In this document: positions 8,174 through 15,881 of the stretch, piece after piece
Layout: the number at the start of each line of letters is the position of its first letter
Position numbering within the stretch: position 1 is the stretch's first letter
NCBI RefSeq assembly: GCF_010747415.1
Contig: NZ_JAAGNZ010000005.1
Span: 1 to 64,000 of the forward strand
Reading direction: 5' to 3'
DNA from: Spirosoma agri
GTDB taxonomy: Bacteria > Bacteroidota > Bacteroidia > Cytophagales > Spirosomataceae
DNA length: 64,000 nt
The notes under the pieces: model-generated
The model's database searches: none
What the model was told of the DNA's origin: nothing
The model's input: the letters and a program-made list of their open reading frames with translations, nothing else
Translations under genes and position numbers: made by a program

Positions 8174-8776
8174 ATGAAAACTGTCATTATCAAATACAAC
8201 GCCGGCAACGTGCAATCCGTGATGTATGCGCTGGAACGGCTGGGGACCAGCTACCTGCTGACGGACGATGAGGCCGAAATTCGATCGGCTGATAAAGTCA
8301 TCTTCCCCGGTGTTGGAGAGGCTAGCACGGCAATGGCTTATCTGCGCGAACGGAGATTGGACAAACTCATTCCGTCGCTGAAACAGCCCGTATTAGGAAC
8401 CTGCGTCGGTATGCAGCTTATGTGTCGCTATTCGGAAGAAAACGATACGACCTGCATGGGGATTTTCGATATTGACGTTCGGCGGTTTCCGTCCAGTCAT
8501 CAAGCAGGGGAACCTCGTTTAAAAGTGCCACATACGGGCTGGAACAGCATTCATACTTTACAAGGACCGCTGACGAACGGGTTGTCGGAGAACGCTTATG
8601 TCTACTTCGTGCACAGTTATGCGGCTGATGTTTGCCCGGAAACAACCGCCGTTTGTGATTATGTACGGCCATTCAGTGCTATGCTGCATCGGGATAATTT
8701 CTACGCAGCTCAGTTTCACGCCGAAATTAGTGGCGACGTTGGTCAGCGGATACTGGAGAATTTCTTAAAACTGTAG
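8174..8776 (+). CDS. hisH: Imidazole glycerol phosphate synthase, glutaminase subunit
   Basis: Class I glutamine amidotransferase. It supplies ammonia to HisF for conversion of PRFAR to IGP and AICAR. The nucleophile is Cys77 in LGTCVGMQ. The partner residues His182 and Glu184 lie in QFHAEISG, where FHPE is more usual. The protein is 200 aa. The ATG at 8174 (MKTVIIKYNAGN) matches the family N-terminus; the upstream extension would run through the attenuator. It is the first gene of the his cluster, with hisF three genes downstream. Confidence 0.95.
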   Translation: MKTVIIKYNAGNVQSVMYALERLGTSYLLTDDEAEIRSADKVIFPGVGEASTAMAYLRERRLDKLIPSLKQPVLGTCVGMQLMCRYSEENDTTCMGIFDIDVRRFPSSHQAGEPRLKVPHTGWNSIHTLQGPLTNGLSENAYVYFVHSYAADVCPETTAVCDYVRPFSAMLHRDNFYAAQFHAEISGDVGQRILENFLKL

Positions 8777-8827
8777 TGTGGGTTTTTACCCGCATAAAGC
8801 GTACCTAATAAGCGGGTTTCTATCCGC
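8777..8827. repeat. Paired REP-like hairpins between hisH and hisA
   Basis: Two short stem-loops, TGTGGGT-tttt-ACCCGCA (8777-8794) and GCGGGT-ttct-ATCCGC (8812-8827), also face each other as one imperfect inverted repeat. They fill the 58-base gap between hisH and hisA. They resemble intergenic palindromic repeat units and could affect mRNA stability. Confidence 0.45.
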
Positions 8828-8834
8828 ACTATCT

Positions 8835-9557
8835 ATGTATATCATTCCTGCTATAGACCTGATTGATGGTAAAGCCGTCCGGCTGACTCAGGGCGACTAC
8901 AATCAGAAAAAAGAATACAACGCCCGCCCGCTCGAGGTAGCTCAACAGTTTGAAGATGCTGGGTTGACCCGTCTTCATCTGGTTGATCTTGATGGTGCGA
9001 AGGAGAAACGGGTTATAAACTGGAACGTGTTGGAGCAGATTGCGTCTAAAACCCGACTACACATCGATTTTGGGGGTGGTGTTCAATCCGACGACGATCT
9101 GCGCGTTGTGTTCGAATGTGGTGCCAAACAGGTTACGGGGGGCAGTATTGCCGTAAAAAACCCTGATGTGATGGAACGCTGGCTATCGCGGCATGGTGCC
9201 GATAAGATCATTCTCGGGGCTGATGCGAAAAATGAGAAGATTGCCGTTAGTGGCTGGGAAGAATCGACGGAAGTATGGGTGTATGATTTCGTGCAAAAGT
9301 GGGTTGAAAAGGGAGCCAGCTATGTGATTAGTACGGATGTGGCGAAAGACGGGTTGCTACAGGGCCCATCGTTTGAACTCTACCGGAATCTACAGGATCA
9401 GTTCCCTACGTTGCATGTGATCGCCAGCGGAGGAGTCAGCAATATGGCCGACATCGAAACGCTAGCCGATATGGGCCTGTTCGGCGTTATTGTCGGCAAA
9501 GCGATCTACGAAGGGCGGGTTACGCTGAAAGAATTAACTAAAATGTCAATGCAGTAG
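8835..9557 (+). CDS. hisA: ProFAR isomerase
   Basis: 1-(5-phosphoribosyl)-5-[(5-phosphoribosylamino)methylideneamino]imidazole-4-carboxamide isomerase, an Amadori-type step of histidine synthesis. It is a 240-aa TIM barrel. The catalytic Asp8 lies in MYIIPAIDLIDGKAV and the second catalytic Asp in STDVAKDGLLQGPS. Phosphate-binding loops are FGGGVQ and ASGGVSN. The start at 8835 is fixed by the conserved MYIIPAIDL; the longer frame from 8778 reads through the hairpin repeats. Confidence 0.95.
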   Translation: MYIIPAIDLIDGKAVRLTQGDYNQKKEYNARPLEVAQQFEDAGLTRLHLVDLDGAKEKRVINWNVLEQIASKTRLHIDFGGGVQSDDDLRVVFECGAKQVTGGSIAVKNPDVMERWLSRHGADKIILGADAKNEKIAVSGWEESTEVWVYDFVQKWVEKGASYVISTDVAKDGLLQGPSFELYRNLQDQFPTLHVIASGGVSNMADIETLADMGLFGVIVGKAIYEGRVTLKELTKMSMQ

Positions 9558-9569
9558 ATCACTCGCTCG

Positions 9570-10235
9570 ATGATGCGGCTAGCTCTTCTAGTATTCGTTT
9601 TTGTCTATTTCTTCATGCTAATGCAGGTAATCGCAGCTGACTCGATGGACTCTACGAGAAAAGAACGTCGTCAAGCGTTAGCTGGTAAAATGCGGATAAG
9701 AGAGCCAATCTTAAGGGAAGGAGAGTACGAAGTGCGCATCTGGAACAGATGTGAGTTATGCTACGGAGAGGCTCATGTACTATACAGATTGATTAAACGG
9801 AAAGAAACATTCACCGTCTCTAAGTACACCATTCGATGGAACAAGTATGAATTCGAGCAGGCAAAGAAGTTTAAGCCACCAAGACCCGCTACGATAGCAC
9901 TCTGGAATAAACTCACCGAACAGAATATTTTAATTTTGCCCGATGAGTTCGTAATTCATGATCAACTGTTTCCAAAACCTGGGAAAGATTCAACCTGGAA
10001 TGTAATCGAAGCCGACGGGACGGTTAGCGTGAAGGCCAAAATCCGAAGAGAAAGTTGGATGCTTATAGGTGATGGGGAAAGCTATTATTTTCAGGTCTTT
10101 AGTAAAGACAACTATCACGACTACGGATACAGCAATCCACTGGGATATATGAAGGGAAAGCCCGAGATCGCTGAATTGAAGAATGTCGTCTCGATACTAA
10201 ATGAGTTGTCCGACGTTTTCCAGTTTGCTAAATGA
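9570..10235 (+). CDS. Exported protein of unknown function inside the his cluster
   Basis: I do not recognise this family. The 221-aa protein begins with a strongly hydrophobic stretch (ALLVFVFVYFFMLMQVIA), then AADS, a plausible signal-peptide cleavage site. The remainder is soluble, mixed and charged, with a CELC pair near residue 52 and no known catalytic motif. It starts 12 bases after hisA and overlaps the next gene by four bases (ATGA). It is therefore very likely co-transcribed with the his genes, although no link to histidine synthesis is visible. Confidence 0.7.
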   Translation: MMRLALLVFVFVYFFMLMQVIAADSMDSTRKERRQALAGKMRIREPILREGEYEVRIWNRCELCYGEAHVLYRLIKRKETFTVSKYTIRWNKYEFEQAKKFKPPRPATIALWNKLTEQNILILPDEFVIHDQLFPKPGKDSTWNVIEADGTVSVKAKIRRESWMLIGDGESYYFQVFSKDNYHDYGYSNPLGYMKGKPEIAELKNVVSILNELSDVFQFAK

Positions 10236-10669
10236 ACCCGCGCATGATGATTTATGAATACACCATCAGCGACGATAAAACAAAGCTCGATCTGGCGGTC
10301 ATTCACCGTTTCCTGAGCCAGGAAGCGTATTGGTGTCCGAACATTCCGGTTGACATTGTCCAGCGTTCCATCGAAAATTCGCTTTGCTTCGGTGTGTATC
10401 TGGGTGAGGAGCAGGTTGGCTTTGCCCGCGTTGTATCTGATCTGGCGACGTTTGGCTATCTGGCCGACGTGTTCATCTTGCCCGCGCATCGGGGCAGGGG
10501 TTTGTCGAAAAAACTGGTGGCATTCATTCTGGCCTATCCCACGCTACAAGGCCTGCGCCGGATGTTGCTGGTTACGCGCGACGCTCACGGATTATATGAG
10601 CAGTTTGGTTTTCAGCCAATCGACAATCCCGAGAATACATTATTCATTAAACTGATTACCAGTTACTAA
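10232..10669 (+). CDS. GNAT family N-acetyltransferase
   Basis: A 145-aa single-domain GNAT. The acetyl-CoA-binding loop is [13 protein letters not shown] (Q/RxxGxG/A pattern), preceded by the beta-4 strand YLADVFIL. The C-terminal motif is [10 protein letters not shown]. It overlaps the upstream gene by four bases and its stop overlaps the hisF start (TAATG), so it is translationally coupled on both sides. The substrate cannot be told; free-standing GNATs of this type acetylate amines on small molecules or proteins. Confidence 0.85.
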   Translation: MNPRMMIYEYTISDDKTKLDLAVIHRFLSQEAYWCPNIPVDIVQRSIENSLCFGVYLGEEQVGFARVVSDLATFGYLADVFILPAHRGRGLSKKLVAFILAYPTLQGLRRMLLVTRDAHGLYEQFGFQPIDNPENTLFIKLITSY

Positions 10670-11424
10670 TGCTTACAAAACGCATCATTCCATGCCTTGA
10701 CATCAAGGACGGACGAACCGTAAAAGGTACCAATTTTGTCAACCTGCGCGATGCAGGCGATCCGGTATCGTTAGCGGCTATTTATGCCGAACAGGGAGCC
10801 GATGAACTGGTCTTTCTGGATATTACCGCTACCGTCGATGGTCGAAAAACGCTGATCGATCTCGTGCGCAATGTGGCACATACGATCAATATTCCGTTTA
10901 CCGTTGGAGGGGGAATCTCATCGGTAGCTGATGTGTCAGCGCTGCTCAATGCAGGAGCCGATAAAATTTCGATCAATTCCTCCGCTGTTCGTAATCCTGA
11001 GTTGGTCAACGAACTGGCGCTGGAGTTTGGCAGTCAGTGCATCGTCGTAGCGATTGACACGAGATACGTGGGTACTGAACACATTGTTCACACGCACGGC
11101 GGGCGTAAACCGACGGAACTGCGCACGATTGCATGGGCCAAAGAAGTTGAGGACAGGGGAGCGGGCGAACTGCTGCTCACGTCGATGGATACCGATGGAA
11201 CGAAGGCTGGCTTCGCACTTGAACTAACCGCCCAGATTTCGGGCGTAGCCAACATTCCGGTTATTGCATCGGGTGGTGCCGGTTCGATGGATCACTTTGT
11301 CGATGTATTTACCAGCGGCAAAGCCGATGCGGGCCTGGCTGCCAGTATTTTTCACTTTAAGGAGATTGAAATCCCGGCTCTAAAAGAATACCTGAGAACC
11401 AAAGGAATTGAGATGCGTTTGTGA
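10669..11424 (+). CDS. hisF: Imidazole glycerol phosphate synthase, cyclase subunit
   Basis: A 251-aa TIM-barrel cyclase working with HisH to make IGP and AICAR. The catalytic Asp11 is in [16 protein letters not shown], and the second Asp is in [12 protein letters not shown] (near residue 130). Phosphate loops VGGGIS and ASGGAGS are present. The ATG at 10669 overlaps the stop of the GNAT gene. No hisIE, hisG, hisD, hisC or hisB follows, so the his pathway is split in this genome. Confidence 0.96.
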   Translation: MLTKRIIPCLDIKDGRTVKGTNFVNLRDAGDPVSLAAIYAEQGADELVFLDITATVDGRKTLIDLVRNVAHTINIPFTVGGGISSVADVSALLNAGADKISINSSAVRNPELVNELALEFGSQCIVVAIDTRYVGTEHIVHTHGGRKPTELRTIAWAKEVEDRGAGELLLTSMDTDGTKAGFALELTAQISGVANIPVIASGGAGSMDHFVDVFTSGKADAGLAASIFHFKEIEIPALKEYLRTKGIEMRL

Positions 11425-11464
11425 CGAGCCAAACAGCGTAGCAGGAGCCACCCCATTTGGCTCG
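11425..11464. terminator. Terminator between hisF and the outer-membrane protein gene
   Basis: CGAGCCAAA (11425-11433) pairs with TTTGGCTCG (11456-11464), directly after the hisF stop and just beyond the stop of the convergent gene. Confidence 0.6.
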
Positions 11465-11470
11465 AATTGA

Positions 11471-12373
11471 TCAGAACTTGAATCCTAAATCCAGGGCAAC
11501 AACCCGGTTTTTGGAAACCAGTTGACTGCCACGGGCTACGTTGATCAAACCGCGCTGGTAACTCAGCCCGATGTTGAACGCGTTATTCTGATTGATCTTG
11601 TATTGTACTCCTGTTCCAAGTAGCAGTTCGACGTCACCGTACCCATACTGACGGCGATCGCCCCCGCTCTCGGCCAGATAGAGTCCATTACGAGCCGGGT
11701 CAAGTGCTTTTTCGGCTAATTTCACGCTCACCAACCCACCGGTTTGGAGATACAGCCGCATGTTAGGGGCAATGTTGTTGGCGAACAATTTTACCGTCAG
11801 GGGCACTTGTAAATACTGAAGGTTGTACGTAGACTCTTTTTCCGGAGCGCCGGGATTCCAGACGGCCTGCCCAAACGACCCCGGCATCTGAAAGCCCGAC
11901 CGCTTGATCGTATACCAGAGACCAGTGCTGAACGCGTATCGATTCTTGAAGAAAAAATAATCCAGCGAGGGGCCAACGCTCATGCGAACACCGGCTCCAT
12001 TTGTCCGAAAACCCGTATAGCTTCCCGTGCCCTCAGCCGTGTTAAGGTCAAGCGAGGGCGCAAACCGAATGCTCATTTCGATCAGGTGAGTAGGCCACGC
12101 ATAATCCGGGCCCGATCCGTAGCCGTTGTTTTCCTCCGACTCCCTGGTGCGCTGTTGCTGCTTCTTTCGCTTTCCCTTGCGATCGTCGTCATAATCACGG
12201 CGGTTCTGATCCTGTCCGTCATAATTATCACCCAATATTTTTCGGAATCGCTTCTCCGTTACGTTCGATTCCTTCGTTCTCAATCGGTAGAGCGCGGGCG
12301 ATGTGGACTGTGCCCAGCTGCTGACAGCAGCCAGCACAACCAAAATCAAACCTAACCCTGCAACTTTTTTCAT
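11471..12373 (-). CDS. Outer-membrane beta-barrel protein (porin-like)
   Basis: A 300-aa secreted protein with a signal peptide (MKKVAGLGLILVVLAAVSSWAQ). A charged, low-complexity segment rich in Asp, Arg, Lys and Gln follows near residues 50-85, then alternating beta strands typical of the small Bacteroidota OmpW/porin-like barrels. It ends in ALDLGFKF, with the usual C-terminal aromatic. The ATG at 12373 is preferred over 12391 because it gives a standard Met-Lys-Lys signal. It is divergent from gldB with only about 40 bases between. The specific role is unknown. Confidence 0.75.
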   Translation of the reverse strand: MKKVAGLGLILVVLAAVSSWAQSTSPALYRLRTKESNVTEKRFRKILGDNYDGQDQNRRDYDDDRKGKRKKQQQRTRESEENNGYGSGPDYAWPTHLIEMSIRFAPSLDLNTAEGTGSYTGFRTNGAGVRMSVGPSLDYFFFKNRYAFSTGLWYTIKRSGFQMPGSFGQAVWNPGAPEKESTYNLQYLQVPLTVKLFANNIAPNMRLYLQTGGLVSVKLAEKALDPARNGLYLAESGGDRRQYGYGDVELLLGTGVQYKINQNNAFNIGLSYQRGLINVARGSQLVSKNRVVALDLGFKF

Positions 12374-12380
12374 AATTTTG
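12373..12380 (+). promoter_or_regulatory. -7 element (TAATTTTG) for gldB
   Basis: It matches TAnnTTTG and lies 33 bases before the gldB ATG, overlapping the start codon of the divergent outer-membrane protein gene. No clear -33 is present. Confidence 0.35.
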
Positions 12381-12412
12381 CACGTTTTCAATATAGAAAA
12401 CCAGTGAGTTTC

Positions 12413-13405
12413 ATGCGACTAAGTACAGCCCTTGCGGGGCTTTTTTGTCTGTTTTTGATGGCTTCGTGTACAAAAACCGAAGACATTACGCTTATCCGAT
12501 TGGACCAGCAACTTTTTTCGGCTACGTCTGCTGACGGTGTTCGGTCGTTTCTGAATAAGAACCCCTCAGTAGCTCAATTGTACTTTAACGCGAACGGAGC
12601 CGGAAATGATACAGCACTCGTCCGGGAATTGACCAACCGGGTCAATAATCCGGCGTTGAATGAATTACACAAGCAGGTCGAAGCCGAGTTTGGCGACATG
12701 GCCGACCTGAGAAAACAACTGGCCGAAGCCTTTGCGAACATCAAAAAAGACTTTCCTGACTTTCGCTCACCCAAAATTGCTACCCTCGTAACTGGCTTTG
12801 CTGGTCCCGATCTGGTCGTTACCGATAGTCTCATCGTTATCGGACTGGACTATTTTGCCGGTCCTAATGCCAAATACCGACCGCGCGGTCCTGAATTTCC
12901 GCAGTACATCTTGCGCCGGTACCAGAAAGAGTACATTGCCCCGGCTATCGTTTTCGCCATATCGGACAACTACAATGCCACCACCCGATCCGATCAGACA
13001 ATGCTGGCCGATATGATTTATTACGGTAAAGGCTATGTATTTACGAAGACGATGCTGCCCGATAGCAACGGCGAACCGTTTCCCGACAGCCTGATTATCG
13101 GATACTCAGACAAGCAACTGACCGAAACGTTTAACGCGCAGGATCTCGTTTGGGGTCATTTTATTGATAACCAGTTGTTATACCAGACTAATCCAGCGAT
13201 AAAACAGCGATATTTGAACGAACGACCCTTTACCGCCGAAATAGGGAAGGGTTGCCCCGGTGCTATCGGTCGTTGGCTGGGCTGGCGAATTGTAGGACGC
13301 TACCAGGATAAACATACCAGCGTTGGCATTGCCGAGTTGATGCGCAACGCCGATGCCCGGCAAATTTTTGAACAATCGGGCTATAAGGGACAGAAGGACG
13401 ATTGA
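12413..13405 (+). CDS. gldB: Gliding motility lipoprotein GldB-like
   Basis: A 330-aa lipoprotein with signal and lipobox (LFLMASC). The mature part shows the GldB family pattern: IRLDQQLF near the start, FPDFRSPKI, VIGLDYFAGPNAKYRP, PQYILRRYQ, LADMIYYGKGYVFT, and the C-terminal PGAIGRWLGWRIV and IFEQSGYKGQ. GldB is needed for gliding motility and T9SS function in flavobacteria, but orthologues also occur in non-gliding Bacteroidota. I chose the ATG at 12413 over the GTG at 12404. It is followed by the ABC exporter gene 91 bases downstream. Confidence 0.8.
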   Translation: MRLSTALAGLFCLFLMASCTKTEDITLIRLDQQLFSATSADGVRSFLNKNPSVAQLYFNANGAGNDTALVRELTNRVNNPALNELHKQVEAEFGDMADLRKQLAEAFANIKKDFPDFRSPKIATLVTGFAGPDLVVTDSLIVIGLDYFAGPNAKYRPRGPEFPQYILRRYQKEYIAPAIVFAISDNYNATTRSDQTMLADMIYYGKGYVFTKTMLPDSNGEPFPDSLIIGYSDKQLTETFNAQDLVWGHFIDNQLLYQTNPAIKQRYLNERPFTAEIGKGCPGAIGRWLGWRIVGRYQDKHTSVGIAELMRNADARQIFEQSGYKGQKDD

Positions 13406-13496
13406 GTATATGCATTGGTACAGTGTCAGCATGATACTACTTTTAACCAATTAACGACAACGCATACAGCGAGTTCATCGACAAGAACCAGTAAAA

Positions 13497-15302
13497 ATGG
13501 CAAAACGAGGAGGGAATTTTGGCGAGGAAGCCGGTCCGGAAGACAAGAAGAAGTTGAACCGGGAAGGGGTCAAAAAGGCGATGAGCATATTCCGGTTTAT
13601 AAAGCCGTATCGCATCAAGTACATTATCGGCTTTATCTTTCTGATCCTGTCTACCGGCACGACGATGAGTTTTGGTCTGCTCATCGGGCAGATTACGAGT
13701 GTAATACAGGGAAAATCGGCGTTCACGCTAAACCAGGTGACCCTGTTTTTTGTGGGCGTGCTGGTGGCGCAGGCTATTTTTTCCTTTTTTCGGATTTACT
13801 TTTTTTCGCAGGTCAGCGAGCGGGCCATGGCCGATGTACGCCGGGCTACGTATAGCAAAATCATTACGTTGCCCATTCCGTTTTTTGAAAAACGGCGCGT
13901 CGGCGAATTGACCAGTCGGATTTCAGCCGACGTTTCGCAGCTACAGGACGTACTAACCCTGACTCTGGCCGAACTCTTTCGGCAGGTGGCTACGCTGACT
14001 ATCGGTACCGCCATTATCTTTTACGTTTCCTGGAAGCTGACGCTGTTTATGCTGGCTACGTTTCCGGTGATCATCGTAGCGGCAATGGTCTTCGGGCGCT
14101 TCATCCGCAAACTGTCCAAGCAGGCGCAGGATCTGCTGGCTCAGGCCAACGTGGTCGTTGAAGAGACGCTGCAATCCGTGAATATTGTCAAAGCGTTTAC
14201 CAACGAAAAAGTAGAGATCAACCGCTACGGAACGGCCTTGAACCTGGTGGTGAACACGGCGCTTCGGTCGGCCAAGTTCCGGGGTGTGTTCGTTTCCTTT
14301 ATCATTTTTGCGCTCTTCGGGGGCATCATCGGCGTAGTCTGGTACGGTGGGTCGCTGGTAATGGCCAACGAGATGCCCTTTGCCGACCTGCTGACATTTA
14401 TCGTTTATACCACATTCATTGGCGGTTCGGTAGCGGGCATGGGTGATTTATACGCCCAGTTGCAGCGAACGATTGGTGCGTCGGAACGCATCCTCGAAAT
14501 TCTGGAAGAACCTTCGGAAGTAGACGCCGACGAAGTGTTACCGCTTTTTGTACCGGTACAGGGTCATGTGCAGTTCAACGACGTTTACTTCTCATACCCT
14601 TCACGACCCGACGTGCCGGTATTAAAGGGAATCTCACTCGACGTAGCCGCCGGTCGTAAAATAGCGCTGGTTGGTAAAAGTGGCGCGGGTAAATCGACCA
14701 TTGTGCAGTTGTTGATGCGCTATTACCGCACGACGACCGGCCAGATTACGGTAGATAATCGTGACCTGTCTAATTTTAACATCACGGAACTCCGGAAAAA
14801 TATCGCCGTTGTGCCGCAGGAAGTGATGTTGTTCGGGGGTACTATCCTGGAGAATATTCAATATGGTAAGCCGGGCGCATCGGAAGCTGAGGTGCGTGAA
14901 GCGGCCCGTAAGGCCAATGCGCTTCAGTTTGTTGATTCATTTCCCGAAGGCTTTCAAACTATTGTGGGCGAACGGGGGGTTAAATTATCGGGTGGCCAGC
15001 GGCAGCGAATCGCCATTGCCCGTGCCATTTTGAAAGATCCGGCCATTCTGATTCTCGATGAAGCCACCAGTTCGCTCGACGCCGAATCCGAGAAATTGGT
15101 GCAGGAAGCATTAGATGAATTGATGCAAAATCGGACAACGATCATTATTGCGCACCGGTTGGCTACCATTCGTAAAGTAGATCGTATTTATGTTATTCGG
15201 GAAGGGCAGATTGCCGAAGCAGGTACCCACGACGAGCTAGCCAGCCAGGAAGATGGCATCTACGCAAATCTGGTTAAATTGCAGTTTGAAACGATCGAAT
15301 AA
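13497..15302 (+). CDS. MsbA-like ABC exporter (fused permease and ATPase)
   Basis: A 601-aa half-transporter of the type I exporter fold. Six transmembrane helices lie at about residues 40-320, followed by a nucleotide-binding domain. Visible motifs are Walker A GKSGAGKST (about 393-401), the Q-loop VVPQEVMLF, the signature LSGGQRQR, Walker B ILILDEATSSLD and the H-loop IIAHRLAT. It would act as a homodimer in the inner membrane, exporting lipids or drugs. Closest functional analogues are MsbA and BmrA; the substrate is not determinable from sequence. Confidence 0.9.
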   Translation: MAKRGGNFGEEAGPEDKKKLNREGVKKAMSIFRFIKPYRIKYIIGFIFLILSTGTTMSFGLLIGQITSVIQGKSAFTLNQVTLFFVGVLVAQAIFSFFRIYFFSQVSERAMADVRRATYSKIITLPIPFFEKRRVGELTSRISADVSQLQDVLTLTLAELFRQVATLTIGTAIIFYVSWKLTLFMLATFPVIIVAAMVFGRFIRKLSKQAQDLLAQANVVVEETLQSVNIVKAFTNEKVEINRYGTALNLVVNTALRSAKFRGVFVSFIIFALFGGIIGVVWYGGSLVMANEMPFADLLTFIVYTTFIGGSVAGMGDLYAQLQRTIGASERILEILEEPSEVDADEVLPLFVPVQGHVQFNDVYFSYPSRPDVPVLKGISLDVAAGRKIALVGKSGAGKSTIVQLLMRYYRTTTGQITVDNRDLSNFNITELRKNIAVVPQEVMLFGGTILENIQYGKPGASEAEVREAARKANALQFVDSFPEGFQTIVGERGVKLSGGQRQRIAIARAILKDPAILILDEATSSLDAESEKLVQEALDELMQNRTTIIIAHRLATIRKVDRIYVIREGQIAEAGTHDELASQEDGIYANLVKLQFETIE

Positions 15303-15359
15303 CCGATTGTTGTTCATAGTTTAATGACTGTAAACAACACACAAGCCTAAACTACCAAC

Positions 15360-15776
15360 ATGACATCGGCTGCTAAAACCTTGAAAGACTTTAACCTCCG
15401 GCACACCAATGGCCGCGAGGAAGTGCTGGATTTGTTTCTTAATGCTGGTCATGCGCTGGCGCACAACGACGTCGAACACGGACTTGGTCCAGACCACGAT
15501 CGCGTAACGATTTACCGAACGCTCCGGACATTTCTGGATAAAGGACTACTGCATAAGGTGCTCGATGATGAGGGCGGGACAAAGTATGCGCTTTGCCGCG
15601 AGACGTGCGCGCAGGGCCACCACCACCACGACCACGTTCATTTCAAATGCGACAATTGTGGGCAGACTACTTGTCTGGATCAGGTACATATTCCGTCCAT
15701 TGCACTGCCGCAAGGCTACGATCGGAAAGAGATGAACTTGCTGATCCAGGGCACCTGTATGGACTGTAATAAGTAG
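15360..15776 (+). CDS. Fur family transcriptional repressor
   Basis: A 138-aa metal-dependent regulator. The N-terminal winged helix contains HTNGREEVLDLF and RVTIYRTLRTFLDKGLLHKV (recognition helix TIYRTL). The C-terminal dimer domain has a His-rich metal segment (GHHHHDHVHF) followed by CDNC and CMDC, the two CxxC pairs of a structural zinc site. It could be a Fur, Zur or PerR; the His-rich motif suggests zinc or iron sensing. It is a single gene, closed by a strong terminator. Confidence 0.88.
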   Translation: MTSAAKTLKDFNLRHTNGREEVLDLFLNAGHALAHNDVEHGLGPDHDRVTIYRTLRTFLDKGLLHKVLDDEGGTKYALCRETCAQGHHHHDHVHFKCDNCGQTTCLDQVHIPSIALPQGYDRKEMNLLIQGTCMDCNK

Positions 15777-15841
15777 TGAATAGCCGACGTTCGTAGCGCA
15801 GACAGACACGAACCAGAACGGAAAAACAGATACCCTCGCCG

Positions 15842-15870
15842 TCGGCAGTGGAGACACTGCCGATTTTTTT
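15842..15870 (+). terminator. Terminator after the Fur-family gene
   Basis: TCGGCAGTG-gaga-CACTGCCGA is a perfect 9-bp stem with a tetraloop, followed by seven T. It ends 11 bases before the next ATG. Confidence 0.85.
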
Positions 15871-15881
15871 GTAGCACCAAC

